From Actinomyces radicidentis (GTDB lineage: Bacteria; Actinomycetota; Actinomycetes; Actinomycetales; Actinomycetaceae), in contig NZ_CP014228.1 of NCBI RefSeq assembly GCF_001553565.1, forward strand, positions 868,001 to 932,000: 64,000 nt of DNA, given 5' to 3'. The translations under genes were made by a program, and so were the position numbers. Below the pieces are notes generated by a model. The model worked only from the letters and a program-made list of their open reading frames with translations, was not told where the DNA came from and searched no databases. This document shows positions 24,799-34,676 of the stretch, one piece after another; within the stretch, counting starts at the first letter, position 1, and each line of letters opens with the position of its first letter.

Positions 24799-25677
24799 TC
24801 AGGCGTCCTGCTCGCCGATCCCCAGCGCGCTGCGCTCCTCGGGGCCGACCCAGCCGGAGCGGGACTCCAGCGCCCGGAACCAGCGGGCCAGGGCCGGCCA
24901 GAAGCTGATGGACGGGGCCACCCCGCCCGGGAAGTGAGCCCGGCCGCCGTACTCGTAGGCCTGGACGAAGGTGAACAGGCGGATGTCCGAGCCGGTCGGC
25001 TGGGCGCCGCAGAGGAACTGCTCGACGGAGACGACGGCGGACAGCGGCGGCACGTCCTGGATGGTGAGGGCCCCCTCGCGGGAGGGCTCCATGTGCGTGG
25101 CGCGAGCGAGGACCGTGTCGAGGACGTCGAAGGCGAGCAGGACGGTGTTCGCGGCGTCGGCGGCCACCTCCTCGTCGTCGGAGTGGGTGGCGCGCCCGTA
25201 GGGGCCGTTGACGTGCTCAGTGAGCCAGGCGTCCCAGGCGTCGGTGGAGTTGCGGCGGTCCAGGGGGTAGAGCTCGGGAGCGCCCTCGCGGTGGAGCTCC
25301 CACCACGCGGTCGACAGGTCGAAGAGGAGGGAGCCGGAGTCGTCGGAGACGACCTCGCCGGTCTCCATGTCGACGAGGGCCGGGACGGTCGGCGGGGGCG
25401 TGTAGCCGTCGGCGCCCTCGTAGACCTCGGCGAGGGAGCGGGCGTGGAGGACGGGGTCGACGCCGGGCTCGCCGGTCTCGTCGGTGAGCTCCCAGAAGCC
25501 GTCCGCGCCCTTGCCGTAGGACCAGGACACGGGGATGGCCTCGGTGAGGCCGAGGAGGCGGCGGGCGATGAGGACGCGGCGGCACCAGGGGCAGGAGCCC
25601 GAGGCGATGAGGCGGTAGCGGCCGGCGGCGGGCGTGAGGTCCCCGTCGGTGAATCGGTGCGAGTGCGCGAGCGGCAT
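24799..25677 (-). CDS. Glutathionyl-hydroquinone-reductase-like GST (YqjG/ECM4 type)
   Basis: A 292-aa thioredoxin-fold/GST protein. SGSCPWCRRVLIARRLLGL at about residues 27-45 carries the CPWC active site; EVYEGADGYTPPPTVPALVD and VVSDDSGSLLFDLSTAWWEL are the thioredoxin-fold contacts, and an all-helical C-terminal domain follows (FTFVQAYEYGGRAHFPGGVA). ECM4-type enzymes reduce glutathionyl-hydroquinones. Actinobacteria generally make mycothiol, so the true thiol partner may differ. Start 25677 is the first ATG of the conserved region. The gene is probably monocistronic. Confidence 0.8.
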   Translation of the reverse strand: MPLAHSHRFTDGDLTPAAGRYRLIASGSCPWCRRVLIARRLLGLTEAIPVSWSYGKGADGFWELTDETGEPGVDPVLHARSLAEVYEGADGYTPPPTVPALVDMETGEVVSDDSGSLLFDLSTAWWELHREGAPELYPLDRRNSTDAWDAWLTEHVNGPYGRATHSDDEEVAADAANTVLLAFDVLDTVLARATHMEPSREGALTIQDVPPLSAVVSVEQFLCGAQPTGSDIRLFTFVQAYEYGGRAHFPGGVAPSISFWPALARWFRALESRSGWVGPEERSALGIGEQDA

Positions 25678-25823
25678 CTGGCCCTCCGAGTCGGTGGTCG
25701 TGTCAGGGGTGGTGACGGCGGTGGCCCGCGTCGTCGAGGCGCGAGGCGCTCGCCCCTATGGTGCCTCGCCGTGGCGGCCGCGTCAGGCGCTTCGTCGCCG
25801 GGCGAACCAGACCGAGGTCGCGC

Positions 25824-27986
25824 TCAGCGCCCGGTGCGCTCGGCGGCCCAGGCGCGGTCGGCGGCCAGCGCCTCCCGCTCCTGCTCGACGAGTGCGGCGT
25901 CGCCCAGCCCGGCGAGCGCCTCGACGCCCTCGGCAGCGAGGTCGAGCAGGTGGTCGACGGCGTCGGCCTGCCCGCGCCAGACGGCGGGGGAGGCGAAGGC
26001 GAGGCGGGCTCGGGCGGCGCGCCGCAGGTGGCGCTCGCGCCCGAGGAGGTCGGCCCGGCCGCCGTCGGAGCCGCCGACGCGGACCTCGGCGGCGCGGCGG
26101 AAGAGCGCAGCGGCCCCGAGGGGGTCGTCGACCTCGAGGGCGGCGCAGGCGGCGAGCTCGAGGTACATGCGGGCGTCGGAGTGCTCGCCGAGATCCTCGC
26201 AGACCTCGGCGCAGGCGAGCGCGGCGGCGCGGACACCCTGCTGGTCCCGCAGGGCGTTGAGGGCGCCGAGGGCCTGGCGGTGCAGGTCGAGCATCCGCAC
26301 GCGGCCGGGCGCGCGGCGCGAGCCGGCGCCGGTGGCGATGTCGATGCCCATCTCGACCGCGGCGAGGGCCTCGAGGTCGCGGCCGGCCTGACGCAGGTTC
26401 CAGGCGAGGGCGACGAGCGCGCAGGTGGAGGCGACGGGGTCACCGCCCTCGAGCACGGCGTTGACGGCCCTCTCCTGGCGGAGCAGGTCGACGGCGACGA
26501 CGTCGGTGACGGGCTCGAGGAGGTCGGAGGTCCAGGTGCAGCGGGCGGTGCGGTCGGCGTGGCGCCGCAGGATCGCCATGCCGCGGGCGACCTGGCCGGA
26601 CAGGGCGAGGTACACGAGGTGCTCGCGGACCCAGCCGGGGTCGGCGTCGGGCGAGCGGTCCGCGAGGTAGGCGCTCAGGTGGTAGCGCCAGGCGAGCTCG
26701 GGCCGACCGGACAGGAGGACCGGCAGGAGGACGAGCCCTTGGATGTTCTCGGGCTGGGAGCCGCAGGTCAGGGTGCCGTCGAGGACCGGGACGGCGTACC
26801 GGAGGGCCTCCTCCCACTCCCCGCGCTGGTAGGCGTCGTCGACGGCGCGCTGGACCTCGCAGGCGGCGCAGAGATGGGCGTCGCGCGGGGTGGTGCGCCA
26901 GCGCTCGTAGGGTGCGCGGGCCTCGTCGGGCAGGCCGAGGTAGAAGGGCGATGACGCGCCGCTGGTCCTCGAGGACGTGCTCGGACAGGTCGAGGTCCGC
27001 GGCGAGGGCGTCGACGCCCTGCTCGAGGACGCGGACCTGGGCGGCGGGGACGGTGGGGTTGCGGCGGCGATGCCGACCCACAGGTAGGCCTGGCCGAGCT
27101 CGTGGGACTGCTCGGCGGTGAACAGGTCGGGGCGCTGGCGCCGGCGGGCGACGCACCACATGAAGGGCTCGACGGCGTCCCAGGGAGCGCCCTCCCGGCT
27201 GGCGTCGACGAGGGCGAGGCGGGCGGTGACCTCGCCGGCCTCGTCATGGGTCTCGACGGCGCGGCGGGTGAGGGCGGTGCGCTCGGGGCCGCCGGGACGG
27301 CTGGCATCGATCTCGAGGGCCTCGGCGGTGGCACCGGCGTGGCGTCACAGGATCCGCATGCCGCGGTCGACGCGGCCGGACAGGGCGAGGAAGGCGAGGT
27401 GCTCGCGCAGCCAGCCGCGCTCGGCGCCGTCGCGGCGGAGTGTGAGGTAGGAGCTCAGGTGCATGGCCCAGGCGCGCTCGGGGCGGCCGGACAGGAGCAT
27501 GGGGACGAGGATCATGGCCTCGACGTTGGCGGGCTGGTCCTCGCAGGTCCAGGTGCCGTCGAGGACGGGGACGGCGTAGCGGACGGCGCTCTCCCAATCG
27601 TGCTCCTCCACGGCGGCGTCGATGGTGCGGTGGGTCTCGCAGGCGCGGTCGGGGTCCGGCGGGGTGGTGAGCCACTCCTCGTAGAAGGCGGCGGCCTCGT
27701 CCTCCTGGCCCAGGTAGAGGGCGACGATCCGGCGCTCGGCGCGGCGGGTCAGGCACCACAGGAAGGGCTCGATGCCGAGCCAGGGGTCGCCCGCGTCGCC
27801 GTAGGAGCCGACGAGCTCGAGGCGGGCGGCGACCTCACCGCTCTCGTCCCCGGTCTCGACGGCGAGGCGGACAGCCTCCTCGACGAGGGCGACCCTCTCC
27901 GCGCCCGCGGGCTTGCCGGCGACGAGCTCGAGGATGTCCCGGACGGTCGACCCCGGGGCGGGGACGGTCGGCGAGGGCGCGGTCGT
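25824..27986 (-). pseudogene. Decayed fusion of two tetratricopeptide-type paralogues
   Basis: This stretch encodes pieces homologous to the intact 1014-aa gene at 37658-40702 but cannot be translated through. Reading from the left-pointing 5' end: the expected start codon is ACG (27984-27986) placed seven bases after AAAGGA, with no in-frame ATG, GTG or TTG until 27611. The first copy runs WLGIEPFLWCLTRRAER, lacks about 50 residues, continues ALYLGQEDEAAAFYEEW to RGMRIL and meets TGA at 27345-27347. The frame then resumes as a second copy's N-terminus (PERTALTRRAVET). A one-base loss near 27063 and a one-base gain near 26949 scramble about 38 codons before the frame recovers to TGA at 25824. 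It looks like deletion between tandem paralogues followed by decay. Confidence 0.7.
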
Positions 27987-28487
27987 GGCCTGGTCCTTTC
28001 AGAGGTGCGTGCGGCGGGTGCCGGGTGCAGCGCGTTCGCACGTGTTCGTCGACCCAACATAACGACGCCTATGAGTGAGCGACACCAGAAAGGCCCAAGT
28101 GTCACCTGCTATAGGGTTCACGTGTGCGGGCGCTCACAGGTTCGCGCCATCCTCTCACCCGCCCGAGCGCTCCCGGACCTCCGGAACCCCGGGGCGGCGC
28201 GACGCTCCCCAACCGTGACAATCGGTGTCATTCCGCCGCTCACCTGCAACCGGGGAGGTGACGCGAGGCGCTCCCGGCCGCCCCGGGCGAGCGGGGCGCG
28301 GCACCGGTCCGGTCGGCGCACCGCAACCGTGCGCACCGCTCGCGCAGCGCCCCGAGGTCCCGGACGCCGCCCCCCACGGGCGCGGTCGCGCCCCGCGCGG
28401 CACCGTCCCGTCGGGGACGAGGACGGGGCGCCGTCGGGTCCTCCCCGAGGGCGCCCCGCGCCCGTGGCCCGCTGACGGCGGCCGGTC
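27987..28487. other. Gene-free spacer, 501 bp
   Basis: No convincing gene is present. CACGTG occurs at 28039-28044 and 28119-28124, and 28040-28140 is AT-richer than its surroundings and may hold the former promoter of the pseudogene to the left, but no clear -35/-10 pair was found. The right end contains the hairpin that probably terminates the peptide ABC operon. Confidence 0.5.
28424..28458 (-). terminator. Probable terminator of the peptide ABC operon
   Basis: CGGGGCGCC (28424-28432) and GGCGCCCCG (28450-28458) form a perfect 9-bp GC stem 30 bp past the stop of the ATPase gene. No T tract follows, as is usual for high-GC actinobacterial terminators. Confidence 0.5.
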
Positions 28488-30206
28488 TCAGGCCGCCAGG
28501 CGGCTGCGTCGTCTCTCGGCCTGGACGTCCGGGTCCGGGACCGGGACGGCGGAGACGAGGCGGCGCGTGTAGTCCTGCTCCGGGTGGGCGAGGACCTGGT
28601 CCGTCGGCCCCTGCTCGACGACGCGGCCCTCCGAGAGGACCACCGTGCGCGCGGCGACCGAGTCGACGACGGCGAGGTCGTGGGAGACGAAGAGGCAGGC
28701 GAAGCCGAGCTCGGACTGGAGCTGGCGCAGCAGGTCGAGCACGACCGCCTGGACGGAGACGTCCAGGGCGCTCGTCGGCTCGTCCGCGATGACGAGGCGC
28801 GGGTCCAGGGCGAGGGCGCGCGCGATGGCGACCCGCTGGCGCTGGCCGCCGCTCATCTCGTGCGGGTAGCGGTCCGCCATGGCGGCGGGCAGGCGCACGG
28901 CCTCCAGGAGCTCGCGCACGCGCACCCGGCGGGCGGAGCCCTCGATGCCGCCGTGGACGACCATCGGCTCGGCGATGGAGGAGCCGACGGTGCGGCGCGG
29001 GTTCAGGGAGCCCGCCGGGTTCTGGTAGACGACGCCGGTGGCGCGGCGGGCCGGCTCGAGGGCGCGGCGGCGGGCGCCCCTGACCTCGACGCCGCACACG
29101 CGCACGGAGCCGGAGGCGATGGGCACGAGGCCGGTGAGGGTGCCGGCGATGGTCGACTTGCCGGAGCCGGACTCGCCGACGAGGCCGAGGACCTCGCCGG
29201 GCGCGATCGACAGGCTGACGCCGCGCACGGCGTGCACGGAGCGGCGGCCGTTGCGGTAGACGACGTCGAGGTCCCTCACCTCGACGACGTTCTCGGGTGC
29301 GCCGTCGGCGGGCGCGGCCCCGCGCTCGGCGACCTCGACGCCGCCGCGCAGGGAGTCGAGCCGCGGGACGGCGGCGAGGAGCTCGCGCGTGTAGGGGTGC
29401 TGCGGGTGGGCGAAGAGGCTGCGCACGTCGCCGCGCTCGACGATCTCGCCGTGCCGCATGACGGCCACGTCGTCGGCGACGTCCGCGACGACGCCCATGT
29501 CGTGGGTGATGAGGAGGACCGCGACGCCGCGCTCGGCGGTCAGCGAGCGCAGGAGGTCCAGGATGCCGGCCTGGACGGTGACGTCCAGGGCCGTGGTGGG
29601 CTCGTCGGCGATGAGGACCGGCGGGTCGCAGGCCATGGCCAGGGCGGTGCAGGCGCGCTGGAGCTGGCCGCCGGAGAGCTGGTGCGGGTACGAGCGGGCG
29701 ATGCGCGCCACCTGCTCCTCGTCGCCCAGGCCGACGCGGCCGAGCAGCTCGAGGACGCGGGTCTCGACGGCGCGGCGGGCGCCGCGGCCCGTGGCGTGGG
29801 CGCGGACGGCCTCGCCGATCTGGGAGGCGATGGTCTCGAGCGGGTCGAGGGCCGTCGTCGGCTCCTGGAAGATCGTGCCGACGAGGCGGCCGCGGACGTC
29901 GTCGAGGAGGGCGCGCTCGGCGCCGACCAGCTCGACCTCCTCGGCGGCACCGCCCTCCCCGACGCCCTTGCCGGTCCGCACGAGGGCGGAGCCGGTGACG
30001 GTCGCGGTGGCGGGGAGGAGGCCCAGGGAGCCGAGGGCCGTGACGGACTTGCCGGACCCGGACTCGCCGACGAGCGCGAGGACGCGCCCCGGCACGAGGT
30101 CGAGGTCGATGCCGCGGCTGGCGGGCTCGGGCGAGCCGTCGAAGGCGACGGTGAGGCCGCGCAGGGACAGGGCGCCGGTGCGCTCCCGGGTCTCCTCCCC
30201 CGTCAT
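28488..30206 (-). CDS. Dipeptide/oligopeptide ABC transporter, fused double ATPase (DppD-DppF type)
   Basis: A 572-aa protein with two complete ABC ATPase halves. First half: Walker A GESGSGKSVTAL near residue 46, signature LSGGQLQRA near 180, Walker B VLIADEPTTALD. Second half: GESGSGKSTIAG near 345, MSGGQRQRVAIARALALDPR near 455, LVIADEPTSALD. Fusion of the DppD and DppF ATPases into one chain is common in actinobacteria. Its ATG shares one base with the stop of the preceding solute-binding protein gene (TGATG), so it is translationally coupled. It powers uptake through the two permeases encoded at the other end of the operon. Confidence 0.92.
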   Translation of the reverse strand: MTGEETRERTGALSLRGLTVAFDGSPEPASRGIDLDLVPGRVLALVGESGSGKSVTALGSLGLLPATATVTGSALVRTGKGVGEGGAAEEVELVGAERALLDDVRGRLVGTIFQEPTTALDPLETIASQIGEAVRAHATGRGARRAVETRVLELLGRVGLGDEEQVARIARSYPHQLSGGQLQRACTALAMACDPPVLIADEPTTALDVTVQAGILDLLRSLTAERGVAVLLITHDMGVVADVADDVAVMRHGEIVERGDVRSLFAHPQHPYTRELLAAVPRLDSLRGGVEVAERGAAPADGAPENVVEVRDLDVVYRNGRRSVHAVRGVSLSIAPGEVLGLVGESGSGKSTIAGTLTGLVPIASGSVRVCGVEVRGARRRALEPARRATGVVYQNPAGSLNPRRTVGSSIAEPMVVHGGIEGSARRVRVRELLEAVRLPAAMADRYPHEMSGGQRQRVAIARALALDPRLVIADEPTSALDVSVQAVVLDLLRQLQSELGFACLFVSHDLAVVDSVAARTVVLSEGRVVEQGPTDQVLAHPEQDYTRRLVSAVPVPDPDVQAERRRSRLAA

Positions 30207-31882
30207 CACTCGGTCACCCCGAGGACGAGGTAGTCCGGGTAGGCCGGGAAGGGGTTGACGAAGAAGCCGCCGACCTTGGAGCCGTGCAGGAAGGAGTTGC
30301 GGCGGTTGAGCAGCGGGACGCTGGGGACGTCCTCGGCGATCTGCTTGTCGAGGGCGGCCCACAGCTCCTGAGCCTTGGTCGCGTCGGTCTCGGCGCTGGC
30401 GGCCTCGATGGCGGCGTCGACGTCGGCGTTGGAGTAGCGCGAGACGTTGTAGCCGCCGTCGCCGATCTCGGAGGAGGCGTAGAGCGGCTGGATGTTGGCG
30501 TTGGCGCTCGGGTAGTCCGGGTTCCAGGAGACGACGGTGAGGTCGTAGGTGGAGCCGTCGCCCTGGGTGGCGCGCTCCTGGTAGGCGTCCGTGGACTGCG
30601 GGTCGAGGGTGACCTTGAAGCCGGCCTCGGTGAGGGACTGCTGGACGGCCTCGGAGACAGCCTGGCGGGCCTCGTTGTTCTGGGTGAGGAGGACGAGCTC
30701 GGGGACGTCCTTGCCCTCGAGGAGCTCCTTGGCCTTGTCGACGTCGGTCGGGTAGAGGTCGTACTCCTCGCGGCCGGGGATGCCGGGCGTGATGTAGGTG
30801 GTGGCGATGCCGGCGCCGAGCTCGCCGCCGAGGGCCTGCTGGGCGGCGGTCTTGTCGACGGCGTAGGCGATGGCCTTGCGGACGTCGACGTCGGTGACGC
30901 GCTCGGTGTTGATGGCGAGGTAGAGCAGCGGGCCGGGGTCGGAGGTGACCATGCGGGCGGAGGCGCTCGAGCTGCCGTTGACCTGGGCGAGCTTGGAGGC
31001 GGTGAGCAGGCCGGCGGTGAAGGCGTACTGGTCGTCGCCGGAGTCGGCGATGAGGCGCTGGGAGATGGTGTCCTCGTCCTGGCCGAGGGAGAAGACGATG
31101 GAGTCGGGCAGGGCGGTGCGGACCTCGTCGGAGTCGGCGGTCCACTTGTCGTTGCGCTCGAGGGTGACGGAGACGCCCTGCTTGGCCTCCTTGAGCTTGT
31201 AGGGGCCGGAGGCGACGGGGTTATCGGAGAAGGACTCGGGGTCGTCGTTCTCGGGGACCGGGGCGAAGGCCGGCAGGGAGGCGATCCAGGGCCAGTCGCC
31301 GTAGGGCTTCTTGAGGGTGAAGACGATGGTGGTGTCGTCCTTGGCCTCGATGGAGTCGAGGTGCTTGCCGTCGTAGGGGCCCTCGTAGCCGTCGGTGTCC
31401 GCGAGGAGGGACTTGTGGTAGCTGAGGCCGCCGGAGAGCGAGGAGGAGAAGGAGCGCTCGAGGCCGTGCTTGATGAGGGCGGCGGTGATGGGGGTGCCGT
31501 CGGAGAGCTCGAGGCCGTCCTTGAGGGTGTAGGTCCAGGTGAGGCCGTCGTCGGAGACGGTGCCGGTGTCGGTGGCGAGGTCGGGGACGACCTCGGGGTC
31601 CTTGCCCGGGGTGAGCTTCCAGGTGGTGAGGCGGCGGTGCATGAGGGCCAGGGAGGTGACGGCGAGGGACTGGCTCTTGGCCGGGTCCCAGTTGATGTCG
31701 CTGTCGGAGGAGAGCACGGTGAGGCTGCCGCCCTTGGTGGCGGAGGCGACGGCGGTGCCCGAGGTCGAGGCGGAGGAGGAGGACTTCTCGTTGGCGCCGC
31801 AGGCGGCGAGGACGAGGGCGAGGGCGGATACGCCGGCGCCCGTGAGGGCGGTGCGGCGGGAGACGTCGGGCAGGAGTGCCAT
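30206..31882 (-). CDS. ABC transporter solute-binding lipoprotein, family 5 (copy 1)
   Basis: A 558-aa extracytoplasmic lipoprotein: RRTALTGAGVSALALVLAAC gives a lipobox with Cys28 as lipidated residue, followed by a Ser-rich linker. The mature part is an SBP_bac_5 (DppA/OppA) fold with LTTWKLTPGKDPEVVPDLAT and DDGLTWTYTLKDGLELSDGT, the family signature region, and INTERVTDVDVRKAIAYAVD later. It binds peptides or similar ligands at the cell surface and passes them to the permeases. It is clearly paralogous to the next upstream gene (31912-33594); both keep NWDPAKSQ and PGIPGREEYDLYP. Start has GAAGGAAAGCACC in front. Confidence 0.92.
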   Translation of the reverse strand: MALLPDVSRRTALTGAGVSALALVLAACGANEKSSSSASTSGTAVASATKGGSLTVLSSDSDINWDPAKSQSLAVTSLALMHRRLTTWKLTPGKDPEVVPDLATDTGTVSDDGLTWTYTLKDGLELSDGTPITAALIKHGLERSFSSSLSGGLSYHKSLLADTDGYEGPYDGKHLDSIEAKDDTTIVFTLKKPYGDWPWIASLPAFAPVPENDDPESFSDNPVASGPYKLKEAKQGVSVTLERNDKWTADSDEVRTALPDSIVFSLGQDEDTISQRLIADSGDDQYAFTAGLLTASKLAQVNGSSSASARMVTSDPGPLLYLAINTERVTDVDVRKAIAYAVDKTAAQQALGGELGAGIATTYITPGIPGREEYDLYPTDVDKAKELLEGKDVPELVLLTQNNEARQAVSEAVQQSLTEAGFKVTLDPQSTDAYQERATQGDGSTYDLTVVSWNPDYPSANANIQPLYASSEIGDGGYNVSRYSNADVDAAIEAASAETDATKAQELWAALDKQIAEDVPSVPLLNRRNSFLHGSKVGGFFVNPFPAYPDYLVLGVTE

Positions 31883-31911
31883 GGTGCTTTCCTTCTGTGG
31901 AGGTGGTGGCG

Positions 31912-33594
31912 TCAGGCGGTGAGGCCGATGACGAGGTAGTTCGGCAGTGACGGGTAGGGGGCGACGAAGAAGTTGGTGACCTTCGAGCCGTGCAGGAAGG
32001 AGTTGTGCCGGTAGGCCAGGGGGACGACGGGCGCCTGCTCGGCGATCTGCTTGTCGAGGGCGGCCCAGGCGTCCTGCGCGGTGGCGGCGTCGAGGTCGGA
32101 CTGGGCGGCGTCGATCGCGGCGTCGACCTCGGCGTCGGAAAAGCGGGACATGTTGTGCCCGCCGCTGCCGATCTCGGAGGAGGCGAAGAGCGGTTGGATC
32201 ATGGCGGCGGCCGACGGGTAGTCGGGGTTCCACATGCCGATGGCGAGGTCGTAGGTGGAGCCGTCGCCCTGCGTGCCGCGGGCGTAGAAGGCGTCCGAGG
32301 CGACGGCGTCGATGCGCACGGTCAGCCCGGCCTCGGTGAGGGACTGGGCGACGGCCTCGGCCATGGCCTGCGGGGCGGTCTCGTTCTTGACGAGGAGGAC
32401 GAGCTCATCGACCTGCTTGCCCTCGAGGAGGCTCTTGGCCTTGGCCGCGTCGTGCGGGTAGAGGTCGTACTCCTCGCGGCCGGGAATCCCCGGGATCGTG
32501 TAGGTCGTGGCGGCGAGGGCGCCGGCCTCGCCGCCGACGGCGGAGACGACGGCGGCCTTGTCCACGGCGTAGGAGATCGCCTGGCGGACCTCGAGGTCGG
32601 TGACGCGCTCGGTGTTGATGGCGAGGTACTGCAGGGGGCCGCCCTCGGTGGAGGTCGCTAGGCGTGCCTTGGCGCCCGCGTTGGCGGTGACCTGGGCGAG
32701 GGCGGCGGCGGAGACGAAGTCCGCACCGAAGGCGGACTTGTCGTCCCCGGAGTCGGCGATGAGTCGCTGGGAGACGGTGGACTCGTCCTGGGCGAGTTGC
32801 CAGACGATGGAGTCCGGCAGGGCGAGGCGCACCGGATCGGTCGCCTGGGACCACGAGGTGTTGCGCTCGAGGGTGACGGAGGAGCCCTGCGTGTAGCTCG
32901 TGACCTTGTAGGGGCCCGAGGCCACCGGGTGGGAGGCGTAGGTCTGCGGGTCGTCCTTGTCCTCGGGGACGGGGGCGAACGCGGGGGTTGCGGCGATCCA
33001 GGGCCAGTCAGCGTCGACGCGCTCGAGGTGGAAGACGATGGTCTTGTCGTCGGGCGTCTCGATGGAGTCGAGGTGCTGGCCGTCGTAGGGGCCCTCGTAG
33101 CCCTCGGCGCCGGCGAGGAGCCGCTTGTGGTAGCCCAGGCCACCGGCGAGGGCCGGGGCGAAGGAGCGCTCGAGGCCGTACTTGACGTGGGCCGACGTGA
33201 TCGGGGTGCCGTCCTCGAAGGCGATGTCGTCCTTGAGGGTGTAGGTCCAGGTGAGGCCGTCGTCGGAGGCGGTGCCGGTGTCCGTGGCGAGATCCGCGAC
33301 GAGCGCGACTTCCTTGCCGTCCTGGAGGTTCCAGGTGGTGAGGCGGCGGTGGACGAGGCCGAGCTCGCGGATGGCGACGGGCTGGCTCTTGGCCGGGTCC
33401 CAGTTGACGTCCGTGGCGGAGGTGAGGACCGTCACGGTTCCGCCGGTGGCGGTGTACAGGGCGGTGGCGCCCGCACTGGCGGAGGTGGAGCTCGAGCCAG
33501 AGTTGGCGCCGCAGGCGGCGAGGGTGGCGGCGACGGCGGCCATGCACGTCCCTCCGAGGAAGCTGCGACGGGTCGGGCTGCTGGTGAGAGACAT
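31912..33594 (-). CDS. ABC transporter solute-binding lipoprotein, family 5 (copy 2)
   Basis: A 560-aa paralogue of the neighbouring binding protein, with lipobox SFLGGTCMAAVAATLAAC (Cys28). The SBP_bac_5 signature is LTTWNLQDGKEVALVADLAT and DDGLTWTYTLKDDIAFEDGT. The two copies differ most in the segments around residues 255-320 and 430-460, consistent with divergence in ligand preference. RBS GGAAGGAG stands seven bases before the ATG. The gap to the downstream copy is 29 bp. Two binding proteins feeding one permease/ATPase set suggests a broadened substrate range. Confidence 0.92.
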   Translation of the reverse strand: MSLTSSPTRRSFLGGTCMAAVAATLAACGANSGSSSTSASAGATALYTATGGTVTVLTSATDVNWDPAKSQPVAIRELGLVHRRLTTWNLQDGKEVALVADLATDTGTASDDGLTWTYTLKDDIAFEDGTPITSAHVKYGLERSFAPALAGGLGYHKRLLAGAEGYEGPYDGQHLDSIETPDDKTIVFHLERVDADWPWIAATPAFAPVPEDKDDPQTYASHPVASGPYKVTSYTQGSSVTLERNTSWSQATDPVRLALPDSIVWQLAQDESTVSQRLIADSGDDKSAFGADFVSAAALAQVTANAGAKARLATSTEGGPLQYLAINTERVTDLEVRQAISYAVDKAAVVSAVGGEAGALAATTYTIPGIPGREEYDLYPHDAAKAKSLLEGKQVDELVLLVKNETAPQAMAEAVAQSLTEAGLTVRIDAVASDAFYARGTQGDGSTYDLAIGMWNPDYPSAAAMIQPLFASSEIGSGGHNMSRFSDAEVDAAIDAAQSDLDAATAQDAWAALDKQIAEQAPVVPLAYRHNSFLHGSKVTNFFVAPYPSLPNYLVIGLTA

Positions 33595-33689
33595 GCTCAC
33601 TCCTTCCGGGTGCGGCGGTACCGGCGGGTACCGGGGTCGTGCTGTGACTGCGACGGTGACTGACTGGCTGGGGGCGTCGTCCGGTGGGC

Positions 33690-34676
33690 TCAGACGCGGG
33701 GGTCGATGACGGCCGCGAAGGCGTCGACGAGGAGGTTGGCGACGATGACGAAGGCGGCGGCGACGAGCGTGACGCCCATGACGACGGGGACGTCGGTGGT
33801 GGAGACGGCGTCCATGAGGAGGGCGCCCAGGCCCTGCATGGAGAAGACGCGCTCGGTGATGACGGCGCCGCCGAGCATCCCGCCCAGGTCGAGGGCGAAG
33901 TAGGTGACGACTGGCAGGGAGATGTTGCGCATGACGTGGCGGCCGATGACGCGCTTCTCGGGAAGGCCGACGGCGCGGGCGGTGCGCACGTAGTCCTCGC
34001 CCATGTTCTCGAGCATCTCGCCGCGCACCATGCGGGCGTAGACGGCCGCGGAGATGAGGGCGAGCACGCACCACGGCAGGACGAGGTGCCAGGCCCAGTC
34101 GACGGGGCTGTCCGTGAGGGCCACGTAGCCGGAGACGGGGACCATGTCGAGGGTGAAGCCGAACAGGAGGATGCCGAGCAGGCCCAGGAGGTAGGAGGGT
34201 GCGGAGACGCCGAGGACGGTGGCCGTCATGATGGTGCGGTCGAGCCTGCTGCCGCGCTTGAGGGCGGAGACGACGCCGGCGGCGACGCCGGTGACGAGCC
34301 AGAGGACGGCGGCGCCGATCGCGATGGAGGCGGTGACGGGCAGGCGGGCGGTGATGAGCTCGGTGACCGGCGTCGACAGGCGGAAGGAGTAGCCCAGGCA
34401 GGGGGCGGAGCAGACGATGGCGCTCGTGCCCGAGCCGTAGGTGCGGCCCGCGACGATGCCGACGAGGTAGTGCCAGAACTGCGTGTACCAGGGGTCGGAG
34501 TAGCCCATGAACTCGCTGGCCCGCTGGAGGTTCTCCGCGGTGCAGGGCTTGCCGCAGGCGAGGGCCGCCGGGTTGGACGGCCACAGCGAGAAGATCGCGA
34601 AGGTGATGAAGGCGATGAGGACGAGGACGAGGACGGTCTGGCCGAGCCTGGAGATGAGGAAGCGCGCGCGGTTCAT
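33690..34676 (-). CDS. ABC transporter permease, DppB type
   Basis: A 328-aa inner-membrane permease with about six transmembrane helices, starting MNRARFLISRLGQTVLVLVL. The BPD_transp_1 cytoplasmic loop is YVRTARAVGLPEKRVIGRHV (near residue 230), the EAA loop that docks the ATPase. A 55-residue periplasmic loop after the first helix (CGKPCTAENLQRASEFMGYS) is typical of DppB-type subunits. Its ATG overlaps the stop of the DppC-type gene (ATGA), giving equimolar permeases. Confidence 0.92.
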   Translation of the reverse strand: MNRARFLISRLGQTVLVLVLIAFITFAIFSLWPSNPAALACGKPCTAENLQRASEFMGYSDPWYTQFWHYLVGIVAGRTYGSGTSAIVCSAPCLGYSFRLSTPVTELITARLPVTASIAIGAAVLWLVTGVAAGVVSALKRGSRLDRTIMTATVLGVSAPSYLLGLLGILLFGFTLDMVPVSGYVALTDSPVDWAWHLVLPWCVLALISAAVYARMVRGEMLENMGEDYVRTARAVGLPEKRVIGRHVMRNISLPVVTYFALDLGGMLGGAVITERVFSMQGLGALLMDAVSTTDVPVVMGVTLVAAAFVIVANLLVDAFAAVIDPRV

